Program-made: the position numbers and the translations under genes
Origin: Sarcophilus harrisii
Taxonomy: Eukaryota > Chordata > Mammalia > Dasyuromorphia > Dasyuridae
DNA length: 64,000 nucleotides
Direction: 5' to 3'
Assembly: GCF_902635505.1 (NCBI RefSeq)
Contig: NC_045426.1
Location: 331,876,374-331,940,373 of the forward strand
Notes under the pieces: model-generated
Told to the model about the DNA's origin: nothing
The model's input: only the letters and a program-made list of their open reading frames with translations
Database searches by the model: none
In this document: positions 34,480 to 47,060 of the stretch, in pieces
Layout of the letters: the number at the start of each line of letters is the position of its first letter
Numbering within the stretch: the stretch's first letter is position 1

Positions 34480-36250
34480 ATTATACACTCCAATATTAAA
34501 GATGTTTCAGTGGCTTCATATTGCCTATAGCATAAGTTATAAATAAAATAAATATAACATTTATTGGCCCTCAGAGTCTGTCCATAGCTTATCTTTCCAT
34601 GATTACTGAACATTATTCTTTACCATGATTCCTCTTTTCAAGTCTACTGGCTTAATTTCTGTAACTAGAACTCAGCACTTCATCCTCTTACTCTGCACTT
34701 ATATATGTTTTTCAGAACGCCAGGAAGGGATGCACTCCTTCCTCCTAGAAAACTAAAAGTTCTTCTGGGCATGTCCTACTGAAAATTTTTGCTGATTCAC
34801 TTAATTGTCACTGTTTTCTCCAGCTTCCCCAATTATTACAATTACATAACAATTTGTGTATTAAATACTTCCAGTAAGGACTTCCTGAAGTTAGGGATTA
34901 TTTTTTCATTAAGCCCTTTCATGCTTACCTATTATGCTTTACCTAGCAAAGCATCTTGCATGTTACTAATCTTTAACAGATATTTCTTGGACTGTCAAAT
35001 TTCAAGACAGAGTCATTTCTGTCATTTGTTTTCATTTCTTCATCAAACAAATCGGTAATTTAGTTTCTGTTCTACCTCTTTTACCAAAATTACTCTAACA
35101 TCACTAATGATAATCTTGCCACAATACAATGGCAATTTATCTATTCTCATCCTATTTAATTTATGTGCAACATTCAACACCATCAACCACCTCCTCCTTT
35201 TTTATACACTTTATTGTCTTCTTTCCATGCTGTTTCTCTCATTCTGAACATTCCTCTTTCTTCATCAGCTTTTAATACACTTTGCTATTTGTAATACAGG
35301 GAAACAGTGTATGTTTCCAAATATTAAGAGCTTGATTTTTCCTTAATGCTCTCCCCTTTCTCTTCAATAATTCACCTAGTCTGTTGTATTTAGTCCCTAT
35401 ATAGATGATTCTCTATTCATTATCTCTTTCACCAACATCACTAGAGATCTCGAATCCCATGTCCTCTTTACCCATTAGATATCTCCATTATGTTACTCTA
35501 AACCCAGTTTATTGATATTTTAAATGTTCATCTTCTCCAAATATTGCTCCACTTGAAATTTTTAAAAGAAAACTTGTCATCTCTTATGATTCTTCCCTTG
35601 CTCTTACTTCCCATATCTAATCAACTAACATATTCTATCCTTTCTAGCTTTAAACTATCATTTCCATCTGCCATCTCTTTTACAGTACAATATTGTCCTC
35701 CTACTTTTGGTTATTTATCATCTCTTACCTAGAATATACTACAATAACCTTTTAATTAGTCTCCCTTAAATTTCTCCTACCTCAAATATATCTTTATAAC
35801 TAGTGTCAAAGAAGTTTTCCAACTTTAAAACCTTCATCTTGGTGTATTCACTAACATGTCTAGTGATAATTATCTATCAAATTAAGTTTCAACTCTTTGG
35901 TCAGATAAACAAGGCCTTCCATAATCTAGTTCCAACCTACCTGTCCAATCTTATCTAATACCATTTGTTATATTAAAAAATAGTTTCCATTCTTTGCCTG
36001 CTCACTGTTTCCCCTTCTCATCCTGTATTCTCTATCATGCTTCCATTGTTCACTTTCTCTTCCAAACCCAGAACTAATTTCCTCTATGTATTTCAGTCTA
36101 TTACAATTCACCTCTTCCTTCAAAGTTCAATTCCCTTATGTTTTCTGCCAAGTGTCTGTAAGTCTTGTCATATCACTGAGTACTCATCTAAAATAAAGGT
36201 ACCATCTGGCAGAATGCTCTCCAAATCCTATTTTCTTAATTCATAAAACA
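34480..36250 (+). mobile_element. L2-like LINE block, unit 2
   Basis: A long decayed + strand LINE block, collinear with the block starting at 53,340 in unit 3. Examples are aaagatgtttcagtggctt, catctcttacctagaatata and ggccttccataatctagttc. It ends near tctgccaagtg. No frame of useful length; assignment to L2 is by pattern. Confidence 0.5.
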
Positions 36251-38080
36251 CTCCTTTCATACATGTATTACATATGTATAATAACATGAATGGCCAAAGA
36301 AAACAATATCCATACTGCTCATTTTAGTTTTCATATCCAAAACAAACTCAGAAATATAGCAGATATTAGTATTTAAGCACATTATTATTTAAAATGTTTA
36401 AAGCAATTTGTCTGCTTTGTAAAGAAAATATCATAAAAATGGTTTTCTGATTTCAGCCTGAAAACCAATATTGTTTTATTCTGTAGATCCATACCTCCAT
36501 TGTAAAGAATATGGGAAATCTACCATTCAATTTGAGACTGGAATATAATCCCTAAGTACTACATAACAGATACAAATGATAGAGCTTTGACAATGTACAA
36601 AGTACATGAAGAAATGTAGAATGAAAAGGGCAAAATGAAAAAAATTATACATACATTTGTATGTTATATATATATATATATGTATGTTATATATATAATC
36701 ATACTGGTGATTTCATTCAGTTAAACACAAAAATGACAGCAACAAAATCATGTTTTAAAGTTAGTATACATATTTAATCATGAGATAATTGGTAAATTAA
36801 AGAAGTGATAGAGACATGTGCAATTATTTATAATTTGTTGGAGTGGTTCTTGCTTCTTGTAACTTGTTTGTGCTTTTAAATTCTACATTGAGAGTGCTAG
36901 TTTCTGTATTAAATCTACTACTAATATTTTCTTGGATGAATTTTATTCCTCTTTTAAAACAGTTTGTACTATCACTTGTTCTTGTTCCATCATATCTAGA
37001 ATTTCCAATGTATTACCTCTTTCGTCTGATAGTATTGTTTTCTTTTTCTTTATATTATATATATGTATATATATATATTAGTGTGTGTCAGATTCTCTTT
37101 CTAAAATACATTCATCCTTCTAATTTTATGTTTCTCTTCATTTACAGTTTCTCTATATGTATTCAGTTTATCTGCTTGTGAACTAGTTTTAGGCTTTTGG
37201 TCTTTTGATCTTTTAATTCTACTCATATTACCCATAATTATACTTTTGAAATCCTGCTTACTCTTTGGTTTCTCCACCTTAGATTACTGCAAAAACTACT
37301 AAGGTTAAGCTGCTGGGCAACTTCAGCATCCTCAGGAATGGGGGATATGAGGATTGACCAGACTCAGCTTCCTTTCCTGAGTAATTACCATGGGGTAGTG
37401 GATTGAGCAAAGCTAAACTGCCAATCTCTATTTTTCTCAGATTTACATATAATGCTCCCCTCTAGTCTATGGCTACAAATACAATCTTTCATTTCCCTCT
37501 TGCTGGCTTCTTCCACCCTAGCCTTTGAAGAGCTTGACAGAATCAGTGCTTGACAGGAGAGTAAGACTGAAGAGTGATGATAGGATTATTTTTGTAGAGT
37601 TCCTCGAAGTCATATCATGAGGTACAAAGCCTAAAAACGTATTTGCCTTTACTGCTGTGAATTTTGAGTAAGTTCTGTCTGAGGACTCTGAATAGATGTT
37701 TAAACTATTAGAGTCATCTGATGTTAATTCATGAGACTTATATTGTCCAATGAACTCAGCAATTATTCAGTATCTGGCATATAATTTCTTTTTTTTTTAA
37801 TTTGTCAGGAGCTGAAGAAGTTTCTAGAAGATAATTACCTTGTCATCTTCCTATTCACATTTCTTTCATACTACATGAATTTTTAAATTCTCTTTATTTA
37901 TGTTATTATTCATGAATATAAACACCAAGATTTCTTCATATAAATCAGCAAAAATCATACTGGAAAAAAGAAAAAAGAAGCATTTTAAAATATGAAATTA
38001 ATTATGATTGTATTATTCACTATTATAAATCATTTCAATTGTTTTCAGCTGCATCCTTCCCTAAATCCTAATATCAAATG
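36250..38080. other. Shared upstream flank of OR13D1-like copy 2
   Basis: Collinear with 54,920-56,960 in unit 3, for example the gctgctgggcaacttcagca block at 37,309 and tttaatttgtcaggagctga at about 37,800. No gene seen. This is where the 5' UTR exon and promoter of the copy would be sought. Confidence 0.55.
36655..36710 (+). repeat. AT-rich microsatellite (TA/TGTA)
   Basis: Two (TA)n runs joined by tgtatgtta. A similar (TA)n run occurs at 55,355-55,380 in unit 3. Confidence 0.8.
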
Positions 38081-38082
38081 AC

Positions 38083-39024
38083 ATAGAAAAGGGAAACATC
38101 ACATCAGTGACTGAGTTTTTTCTTATTGGACTTTCTTATTATCCATGGCTCCAGCAAGCTCTTTTTGTGCTCTGTCTAGTGATATATGTGGTGATCCTGT
38201 TGGGAAACAGCATGCTCATTATCATCAGCATCCTGGATCCCCGTCTTCACACTCCTATGTACTTTTTCCTTGGGAACCTCTCCTTTCTGGACATCTGCTA
38301 CACATCTTCCTTTATCCCTCAAATGCTGATAAATTTTATGTCTGAGAAAAAATCTATCTCCTTCATTGGATGTGCCTTGCAGATGGTTATTTCTCTCGGA
38401 CTGGGGTGCACAGAGTGTGTTCTCCTGGCAGTGATGGCCTATGACAGGTATGTAGCCATCTGCAATCCCCTAAAGTACACCATCATCATGAGCAAGGGAC
38501 TCTGTGTGCAGATGGCTGCTTGGACCTGGATCATAGGGTGTGTGAATTCTTTGCCCCAAACTGTGCTTGCTATGATGATGCCTTTCTGTGGGAACATAAT
38601 TGATCACCTTACCTGTGAAATCCTGGCCCTCCTTAAGCTTATCTGTGCAGACATCTCCCTCAATTTATTTATAATTATGGTGGGAAGTATTGTTTTCCTG
38701 GTCATGCCTCTGTTACTCATTTTACTCTCCTATATCTTCATCCTCTTCACCATCCTAAGAATCAACTCTAGTGAAGGGAAGAAGAAAGCTTTTTCTACCT
38801 GTTCAGCCCACCTGACTGTGGTGATCTTGTTCTATGGCTCAGCCCTTTTCATGTACATGAAGCCCAAGTCCAAAGACACAAAGATATCAGAAGAGCTTAT
38901 TGGATTGTCTTATGGGATCATCACTCCAGTGTTGAACCCCATTATCTACAGCCTAAGGAATAAGGAAGTGAAAGGGGCTATTGAAAAAGTCCTGTTCAGA
39001 AACTTGTACTTGAAAAGAATATGA
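38083..39024 (+). pseudogene. OR13D1: Olfactory receptor 13D1-like, copy 2 (start codon and splice acceptor lost, rest of frame open)
   Basis: OR GPCR sequence that would encode 313 aa if the codon aligned with the ATG of copy 3 were used; here it is ATA (38,083-38,085). The next in-frame candidate is a GTG at 38,107, and the first in-frame ATG encodes the Met of NSML in TM1, too late for a normal receptor. The in-frame codon TAA lies a few codons upstream, so no earlier ATG is available in this exon. The sequence aligned with the TATAG/GTGAC acceptor of copy 3 is also shortened and lacks that acceptor. Everything downstream looks functional: GN 41-42, LHTPMY 55-60, [10 protein letters not shown] 118-127, loop-2 cysteines, KAFSTCSAH 236-244, NPIIYSLRN 285-293, and AATAAA at 39,278-39,283. 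Either it is a recent pseudogene, or it starts from an ATG in an upstream exon spliced to another acceptor (TTTTCAG ends at 38,048). I favour recent loss. Confidence 0.85.
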
Positions 39025-39277
39025 AATACTGATGCTAGTGGCAGGATTTGTTTGGTTTCTTGGGTGTTGTCCTTTGTATTCAAAAATAATATTGTTCTAG
39101 TTATCAATAAATTTATCAGTGTGGCTGCCAAATGTAATATGTAATCCCACTATATTCCAGACAGGATATGCATATACCCTCTTTGAGATACAATTCCTCC
39201 CCAATAGAGTTTCTTACTTTATATCCTCAACAGCTCTGCCTTTTTAGTCTCCTTTTGATTAAAATATCTTTAATTAA

Positions 39278-39283
39278 AATAAA
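39278..39283 (+). terminator. Candidate poly(A) signal, OR13D1-like copy 2
   Basis: AATAAA about 250 bases after the stop codon, aligned with the AATAAA after copy 1 and followed like it by a CT-rich microsatellite-like run. Confidence 0.4.
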
Positions 39284-39579
39284 TCTTTCTCTCTGTCTGT
39301 CTGCCCCTCCTCTCTATCTTTCTTTTCTCTTTCACAAACACAGCTCTCGTGTGCTGATACATGTGAAGGAAAATTATTTCTAATAATCTAATGCCAGATT
39401 CAATAAAATTAACAAAGTGGGAAAAATACATGAGCTTTCTGGATAACAATACAAATTATATTTATATAGTCTTGTGTTCCACAAACATTTATTAAACAAC
39501 AAATACCATTAAGTTTGGTAGAATAGATATAAGGATAAAAAGACTTTATCCCCAACTTCAAGGAAGTTACAGTAGAATA

Positions 39580-39950
39580 GGAATTAGAATTATGGGATCT
39601 CAGATTTGAAAGGCATCTCAAAAGTCTCATAGACCAAGTCAAGCCTGATTTAAGAATTCAGGCTACACTATATACAATAAATGATCATCTAACCTTATGT
39701 GAAGGGAAATACATCACCTGAAGGAGGTTGGTCTATTATTCCAAATCTGTCTGTTAGCCCAGTCTTGATACAATCTTCATATAGATTGGAGACAGACATG
39801 GACAATTTGCACCTATTTGAGGTCAGTTTCATGGGATGAAGATAACTACATAACTGGAACTGGGTGTGGGTAGGGGGGGGAAGGTAGCCTTCAAAAAGTA
39901 CCATTCCAGCAGTAATATCTCTCTTTCAGAGGACTTCTTTCTGACAGATG
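39580..39950 (-). mobile_element. CR1/L3-like 3' tail, antisense, unit 2
   Basis: Counterpart of 25,575-26,060 and 58,440-59,000 (gatctcagatttgaaaggca, gtctattattcc). More truncated than in the other units. Confidence 0.4.
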
Positions 39951-41029
39951 GCATTCTGCTGAAACAGAAGAAAAAATGTTCTGAGTAGAGAGAACTGATG
40001 AACCCTAAATATAGCTTATAAATATGAGCCTCAGTTCTTGGGAATATATGACCTTATGAATTTTGAAAGGTCAGGAGAGTGAACCACAAGGAATTCCAGA
40101 TGTAGATTCACAATTAGGGTTTGTAGCCAGTACACTCAGCTTGGAATCCATGAGAAGTAAGGATTAATTTCAGAATTCAGATTGTTAATAGCTGAGCCAG
40201 TATTTTATGCAACTAATCCTGCAACTAATTATTAATATGATGGGACATATAAAATGCAAAAACTGTATTAAGTCTGAAATCACTTTCCCTAGCATCTACT
40301 GAAATGATAAGGGGACAAAAAAAAAGTTTGAAAACTTGGCAAGGAGAGGATTATAGGATTATTATTTATATTACTGTTCTAGTCATATTTTTCAAATAAA
40401 TGATCTTTTGTAAATGCTAATCAATGTTAACTGGTTAAATGGTACTCATTATTCCACAATCATTGAAAATAGAAAAGATTTTACCAGAATAAAAGTTCTA
40501 ATTTCTAGCATTGAAAAAAATAAGGGACAAACCCACTAGAATGCTAAGAGAAAGGCAGGGGCAGGGCGGAAAGAGAGAGAGAGAGGAAGAGGAAAGGAGA
40601 GAGATAAAAGTTAATAATAGACAGCACAAACCCACTAGAGCCCTGAGGGAGAAATACAGATTGTCAAATTTGAGAGGAGGTAGGGATAGACCAGCCCTAA
40701 GCACAGAACCCAGAAATTCTGAGCCCTACTTATGTATGAGACAGGAACCTACCAGCACCCAGGATGGGGAACAGCCCAATTCTCATAAACCTCTTGGATC
40801 TCAACTTTGCCATTTTGCATATCATTTCTTCCCCTGGTTTAACACCATTAGCAAAGAAAATAGGGCAAAAGACAGAGTTGGGGAGCAATCCACTAGACCT
40901 GCCCTAGTTAGTCATCTAATAATCATCTCTCATATTCCCAAGCTTCAGCCATAAATTCTGCATCCATTTAAATGTATTATGTTTCATCCCCCATCTTTCT
41001 ATTTGTTCTCTAGGCCAATCTCAACCATA

Positions 41030-41150
41030 ATTTGTTGTTTAGTTATTTTTCAGTAGAGTCTGACCATTTGTGACCCATTTAGGATTTTCTTAGCAAAGAC
41101 ACTGGAATAGTTTGCTTTTCCTTCTCTAGCTCATTTGACAGAATATATAT
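41030..41150 (-). mobile_element. tRNA-related SINE, antisense, end of unit 2 (truncated)
   Basis: ttgttgtttagttatttttc, gtagagtctgacc, ttcttagcaaagacactgga. Its counterpart at 60,570-60,810 is complete, so the insertion predates the duplication. The head half is missing here, next to the young solo LTR. Confidence 0.7.
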
Positions 41151-41200
41151 ACACACATATGTGTAAAACTAGAGAAAGAAAGAGATGTAAAGATAATAAA

Positions 41201-41600
41201 TGTAATGGGCTGAGGTTTGAGCTGATGCACTGAGGTCCCAAGTACATGAGGCTAGATAGTAATTGGGCTATACTCTATTAATATACATGATTGGATAAAG
41301 AATGGTCCCTGCCCACTCTCCGTGCAAGTCCTGATGTGTTGTATAGGAAATGACGATTTTGGTGGGTGGAGGCAGGGAGAGAGACAGGAAGAGAAGCTGA
41401 GGGAGATTGGGCTGGGTTCGAGACTCCGAGCTGCTGGTTGTGTGGCTGCTGGTCGAGCTAGCTTCTTGACTCAGCTGCACACATTGCTATCGCCGATTCT
41501 CTTCCACCTCCGATCCTTCTTCACTGAGAATAAAGACTGACGGTTTTCCCCTAACCTGAATTCCTGTCTCGTGCTGATCTTAAAATACACGATCTTCACA
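41201..41600 (+). mobile_element. Solo LTR, class II-like, young
   Basis: Exactly 400 bases beginning TGTAATGGGC and ending GATCTTCACA, with perfect 6-bp target duplications AATAAA (41,195-41,200; 41,601-41,606). An internal AATAAAGAC at 41,529 fits an R-region poly(A) signal. It keeps about eleven CpG dinucleotides in AT-rich, CpG-poor surroundings, which suggests a recent insertion. It lies between the SINE that ends unit 2 and the L1 that follows. Confidence 0.85.
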
Positions 41601-41606
41601 AATAAA

Positions 41607-44600
41607 GGAATAAAACATTAAGATGGAACCAAGATGGAAAAGAGAAGCCAAGAAGTTGCCCGAACTATCCACAGTTTTCCTTGGTAACAAGTTGAAATCA
41701 AGTCTCTAAACAGATTCTGGAGTGATACAATCTACAAAGATATGCAATAAAACCATTTTCTAGCTCAAGATAACTTCTAAGGACTTCAAGAAAGATTAAT
41801 CTTACTTGGGTGAAAGGAGAGCACAGCCTCATGCAGACTATGTCCAGAAAAGCGAGGGTCTTAGCCACAGCACAGATAGCAACTGATACCCCTCTAATTC
41901 TAGCTCAATGTGATAGCAACATGGGAGACCAGTGGTAAAGCCTCCACTCCCAGAGCAAAAGACATATTGCTAGACCTAGAAAGCAGGCAACAACAGGCAG
42001 TATTAGTTCGGGCACTCCCAGAATTTTGAGCAAGTTAAAAAAAAATCCATAAGCCTCAGTGCCCAAAGCCAAAGCTCAAAGAACCCTAATGCTCAAAGGG
42101 TCACAAGAAGCTTAGAACAATGACCCCTATGCCCCAGGAGAAGAGCTTGACTTTAAAAGCTATGAAATAGGCAAAAAAATAAATAAATAAATAATAAAAA
42201 AAATAAAATGAATAAGAAACAAAAAAGAACCGTGAACAAAGAAATCTAGTATAGTGACAAGAAAGATCAAGACACCAGCTCAGAAGAGAACACAATGCAA
42301 AACCTCAAAGCAGGATATGAATTGGTCCCAAGCCCAAAGAGCCTTCTTGAAAGAGCTCAAAAAGTATTTTTAAAGTCAAAAAAGGAAGGTAAAAGAAATA
42401 TTAGGAAGAGAAATAAGAAGTATGTGAGAGAAAATCAATAGCTTGGTAAAGAAAGGTCAAGAATTGACTGAAGAAAGCAATTCCTTAAAAAATACAATTG
42501 GCTAGATATAAAGTAAAATAAAATAAATCTATTGAAGAAAACAACATCTTTTAAAGTAAAATTAAACAAATGGAAAAGGGGTGCAAAAGGTAACAAGGGT
42601 AATCATACATTAAAAACTAGAGTTAAGCATGGAGGCTAATGCCTCCATGAGATAATGAGAATCAGTCAAACCAACTAAAAAGATGGAAAAATAAAAAGAC
42701 ATGTAAAATAACTCACTAGGAAAACAACTCACCTAGAAAATAGACCCAGGAGAGATAATTTAAGAATTAATTGACTTATGGGATAAAGAGGGTGGAAGAC
42801 CATAAAGGATGGATTCATGGATGGGGGGGCGGGGGGGTTAAGTAATAACAAGGCACATTAAGGAGCAGAATTAAAGTAGAAGAGTTAGCAGTGATAGGAA
42901 ATAAGAGATATAATCAAATACTATAACAAGGATAATAAGAAAAAATAAATAAGGATAATAATCATTAATCTCAGACAAAGTCAAGCTTAAAGATTCACTC
43001 AAGAGAGAAATCTACATTATATATCAGGAATATTAATATTGCTTTAGATTCATGTCTATATATGTATAAATGTGCATATGTATATGTGTGTATGTATGTG
43101 TGTGTGCACACATGTGTGTGTGTGTGTGTGTGTAGTAGCTAAATTCCAGAATTATAAGGTCAAAGAGAAAATACTACAAGCTTTGAGAAATGAACAACCC
43201 AAGTATCAAGGAGCCAGAGTCAGGATTACCCAGCATTTAGCAACTTCTACATTAAAGGATAAGAGATCCTGGAATACAATATTCTCTAAAGCAAAGGAAC
43301 TTGGATTACAACCAGGAATTAATTATCAAGCAAAATGAGCATAATCTTTTAAGGGAAGGAAATGGATCTTCAATGAAATAGGGAACTTTCAATCATCTCT
43401 GATAAAAACAAAACAGAACTAAACAGAAAATTCGATGAGCATAAAATGGTAAACGAGAAATTTTAAAAAAACATTAATTAAAGGTTAAAATGTTTACATC
43501 CCTACATGGAATGATGACACTTATAAGAGGAAAGAAAAGATAAAATGGGACAAATTAGATCTCACACAAAGAAGCACAAAAGAGCTGTTATAGTGGAGGG
43601 AAAGAAGGCAGGGGAATGAGCATAGTTTGAAATGTAATCTCATCAGATTTGACTCAAATAGGGAATAACACACACTTAGATGTGTATAGAAATTTATCTT
43701 ACCCAAAGGGTTATTTTACCTATATGTTGTTTATAGGAAACACATTTGAAACAGAGAAATACACACAGAGTAAGAATAAAAGTCTGGGGAAGGAATTATG
43801 CTTCAGCTAAAGTTTAAAAAAAAAAAAGAAGGGGTAGCAATCCTGATCTCAGGCAAATCAGAACTAAAAAGAGATCTAATTAAATTAAATAAAGAATTGA
43901 CTTTTTACTAAAAGGTAACACAGACAATGAAGTAATATCATTCTAAACATATAGGCACCAAGTGATATAATATCCAGATTCTTAGAGGTGAAGTTGTCAG
44001 TTACAGGAATATATAGACAGGAACACTATACTATTAGGAGAATTCAATATTTCTCTCAGAATTAGATAAATCTAACCACAAATAAACAAGAAACAAGTTA
44101 AAGAAGTGAATAGAATATTAGAAAACTTAGAATATTAGAAAAAAATTGAACACATATTAAAGCATATAAAAACCTCACAAATAAGTTCAGAAAGACAGAA
44201 ATATTAAGTGCATCCTTTTCAGATCACAATTCAATAACAAATAACATTCAATAAAAGACCAGGAAAGATAGACTAAAAACCAATTCGAAGTTAAATAAAC
44301 TAATCCTAATGATTGAGGGGGTCAAACAACACATCACAGAAAAAAAATCAATAATTTCATCTGAGAAAATGGCAATAATGAGACAACATACCAAAACTTA
44401 TGGGATACAGCCAAAGCAATTCTTAGAGGAAATTTAATATTTCTAGAAACTTACCTGAATAAAATAGAGAAAGAGAAGATCAATGAATTAGGCATGCAAC
44501 TAAAAAAGTTAGGACAAGAACAAATTAAAAATCTCCAATTAAATACCAAATTAGAAACCCTAAAAATCAAAGGGAAGATTAATAGAATCAAAAGAACAAA

Positions 44601-45621
44601 GCTATTAAACTAAAAAATAGAATTAAAAGCCGGTTTCATGAGAGGAAAGATATTAGTTAATTTGATTTTAAAAATAAAGAAGAAAAACAAATTACCAGTA
44701 TCAAAAATGAAAGTAGTAAATTCAACATCAAGAAAGAGAAAATTGAAACAATAATTCAAAACTATTTTGCCAACTATATGCCAATAAATATAACAATCTA
44801 AATGAAATGAATATATAAATTTCCCAGATAAACAGAACAGAAAATAAAATGCTTAAATTGAACACTATTTTGGGGGGAAAAAAACTGAACAAGCTATCAA
44901 TGAACTTCTAAGAAAAAAATTTTGATGGCCAGATAGATTCACAAGTTAATTCTACCAAATATTTAAAGAAAATTAATTTCAATACTATATAAATTATTTT
45001 TAATATAGTCAAATTATTTTTGTGACACAAATATGATGCTGATACCTATAACAGGAAGAGCCAAAAAAAGAAAGAAATTTACAGACCAATCTCTCTAATG
45101 AATATTGGTACAAATACCTCAAATAAAAATATTAGCAAAGAGAATGCAGGATTAGTTCAATATTAGGAAAACTATCAGCATAAGTAACCCTATCAATAAA
45201 AAAATAAACCAATAGAAATATGATTATTCAATAGATGTAGAAAAAGAATTACAAAATATAACACCCATTCTTAATAAAAATACTACAGAGTAAAGAAATT
45301 AATGTAGTTTTAGTTAAAAATAAAAATAATAAGCAGTATTTATCTAAAACCATTAACAAACATTATATATAATAGGATAGATTATAGAATATATGTATAT
45401 GAGATAGAAGCCCTCCCAGTGAGATTCAGAGGTGAAACAAGCATGCCCATTATCAACACTATTATTCAATATAGCACGAGAAATGTTAGCTTTAGCAATA
45501 AGAGAAGAAAAATAAATTGAAGAAATTATAATAGGTAATGAAAAAATGAAACTTTCTTTGCAGATGACATAATGGTATATTTAAAGAATACTAAATAATC
45601 AACTTAAAAACTACCTAAGAT
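41607..45621 (+). mobile_element. L1 LINE, near full length, 5' part (5' UTR, ORF1, start of ORF2)
   Basis: Starts with a 5' UTR containing an aagatggaaccaagatgg stretch. ORF1 remnants begin near 42,207 (MNKKQKRTVNKE). The ORF1 C-terminal domain is readable at 43,130-43,338 (KVKEKILQALRN, then STLKDKRSWNTIF and LGLQPGINYQAK), matching the L1 ORF1p pattern. A TG microsatellite at about 43,085-43,133 sits just before that domain. ORF2 endonuclease and reverse transcriptase remnants follow, with ADD-containing sequence near 45,560 (gcagatgacataatggtat). Many stops and frame changes make it inactive. It is interrupted by the ERV and continues at 48,555. Confidence 0.85.
43075..43135 (+). repeat. 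TG microsatellite inside L1 ORF1
   Basis: tatgtgtgtatgtatgtgtg followed by cacacatg and a longer TG run, just upstream of the ORF1 C-terminal domain. Confidence 0.85.
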
Positions 45622-46047
45622 TGTAGTGGGCCAAAACTTTGGAGAAGTGTACTTGAAACAAGAATTCTTACAACAAGGTGCTAACTCAGTGGAATTGATA
45701 AGACAATGGTTATCTAGTTTAGCATGGTTATTAATAGTTCTCTAATTCAGTTTGATTGAATTAATCTTACAGCAATAATGCTTCCCTAGTGATATAATGA
45801 TTGGCTTATACTCAGTATGATGAATGGATTTAATTGTAATAGAGTATTTAAGAGGTCAGAGTCAGACCTAGAGAGAGAATTGAAACATTTGGAGCCCAAA
45901 CATGGGACTAAGTATTTACACTCAGCAGTCCAGACTGACATGATCTTGAGTTCAGTGGAAAAGTCTCCATGACCCAGAAATTAGGGTGAATACAAAAATA
46001 AACAAGAAGGAAACTTTGTTAAGGGCTAAACTAGTGTTTCAGCTGAA

Positions 46048-47060
46048 ATGGGACAAATGTTTAGAATGCAGGAGCTTTGTCCACTCCCTATGACAAGATT
46101 AGAAAAGGCACTAGTTAAAACTAAAAAAGAAGTACAGGATATATTTGATTTAAGAATAGAAGCATACCCTGATATTCAAAAGTTTGACTCTTCAGGTCAA
46201 GAAAGGAGAAGATACACTCCTTTTAATCTGGAAATCATCAAAGATCTGAAAAAGGGTTGCACTCTTTATGGGGCTACATCGTCTTATGTTGAGATGGTAT
46301 TAGAGAATTTGGCTTATGAAATTTTAACCCCTAGTGACTGGAAATCTATAGCAAGGACATGTTTAAAACCTGGACAAAACTTTTTGTGGCTTTCTGAATA
46401 GAGTAAGCTCTGTAGAATACAAGACTAATAAAATAAGCAAACTGGAGTTAATATACAAGCATCTTTGACCAACTAGCAGATAAAGGTCAGTATGTAGATG
46501 CTTTAGCACAGATTAATTACCCTTTGATAGCATATGAGCAAATTGCTGCTGCTGCTGCTATCAAAGTATGGGGCACCCTCCCAGAAAGACAAGATAGAGG
46601 GGAAGGATTCACAAAAATAGAGCAAAGTCCAAATGAATCCTTTGCTAATTTCATGGGATGTCTGCAGACAGCTGTCATACAAACTACTGGTGAAAATACA
46701 GCAACAGGGATAATGATAAAACAATTTGCTAGAGAAAATGCTAATGAGGTTTGTAGAAGAATTATTCTGGGACTACACAAGGATGCTCTTTTAGAGGAGA
46801 TCATAAAACACTGTGCCACAGTGGGCACAAATATCTTTTATACCCAGGCTATGATGCAGAACATGGGAAGACAGGGTCCCTTTTGGCAAGAGGCTTCCAG
46901 AGAGACTTGTCAATGCTTTCAGTGTAGTAAAGTAGGGCATCTGAAAGTTCAATGTTGGCATAGAGATAAAGTGAAAAAAAACAGAGTGGGAGAACAAGAC
47001 CCAAAACCCTATGTCCAAAATGCAATAAAGGCTTCCATTGGGCCTCAGAATGTAGATTGA
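46048..47060 (+). pseudogene. Fossil gag region of the class II ERV
   Basis: Translated stretches resemble betaretroviral Gag: a matrix-like start with MGQ, a capsid-like part with YTPFNLEIIKDLKKG, and a nucleocapsid zinc knuckle of C-X2-C-X4-H-X4-C type at 46,914-46,955. It is broken in several places and is recorded only as a fossil; no product is proposed. Confidence 0.75.

Larger units (their letters stand above)
32689..41186 (+). repeat. Tandem segmental duplication, unit 2 (carries OR13D1-like copy 2)
   Basis: Aligns with unit 3 over most of its length: the gatccaaaaccatagctgcc start, the 33,120-33,540 block, an internally deleted L1, an L2-like LINE block, the flank upstream of the OR gene, the gene itself, the 3' flank, a segment with ccctactt..gcatgagac near 40,725 and a final antisense SINE. 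Shared old repeats show that they predate the duplication. Unit 2 lacks about 3.3 kb present in unit 3 (50,820-54,160); because part of that block continues the shared LINE, a deletion in unit 2 is likely for at least that part. Confidence 0.85.

Noticed and set aside
40511-40954. 147-aa frame rich in Arg/Glu
   Set aside because: Driven by a purine-rich tract (aggcaggggcagggcgg, gagagaga); the counterpart in unit 3 is not open and there is no domain.
43072-43338. 88-aa frame with Met-Cys-Val repeats as a small protein gene
   Set aside because: The first part is a translated TG microsatellite and the rest is the L1 ORF1 C-terminal domain.
46545-46562. GCT trinucleotide run as a polyalanine-coding microsatellite of interest
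   Set aside because: Only about five units, inside the fossil gag; nothing beyond chance slippage.
46524-47060. Open segment with a CCHC zinc knuckle as a possible domesticated host gene
   Set aside because: It lies between matching LTRs with a primer-site-like sequence, is flanked by target duplications and is part of a multiply broken gag. Treated as a retroviral fossil.
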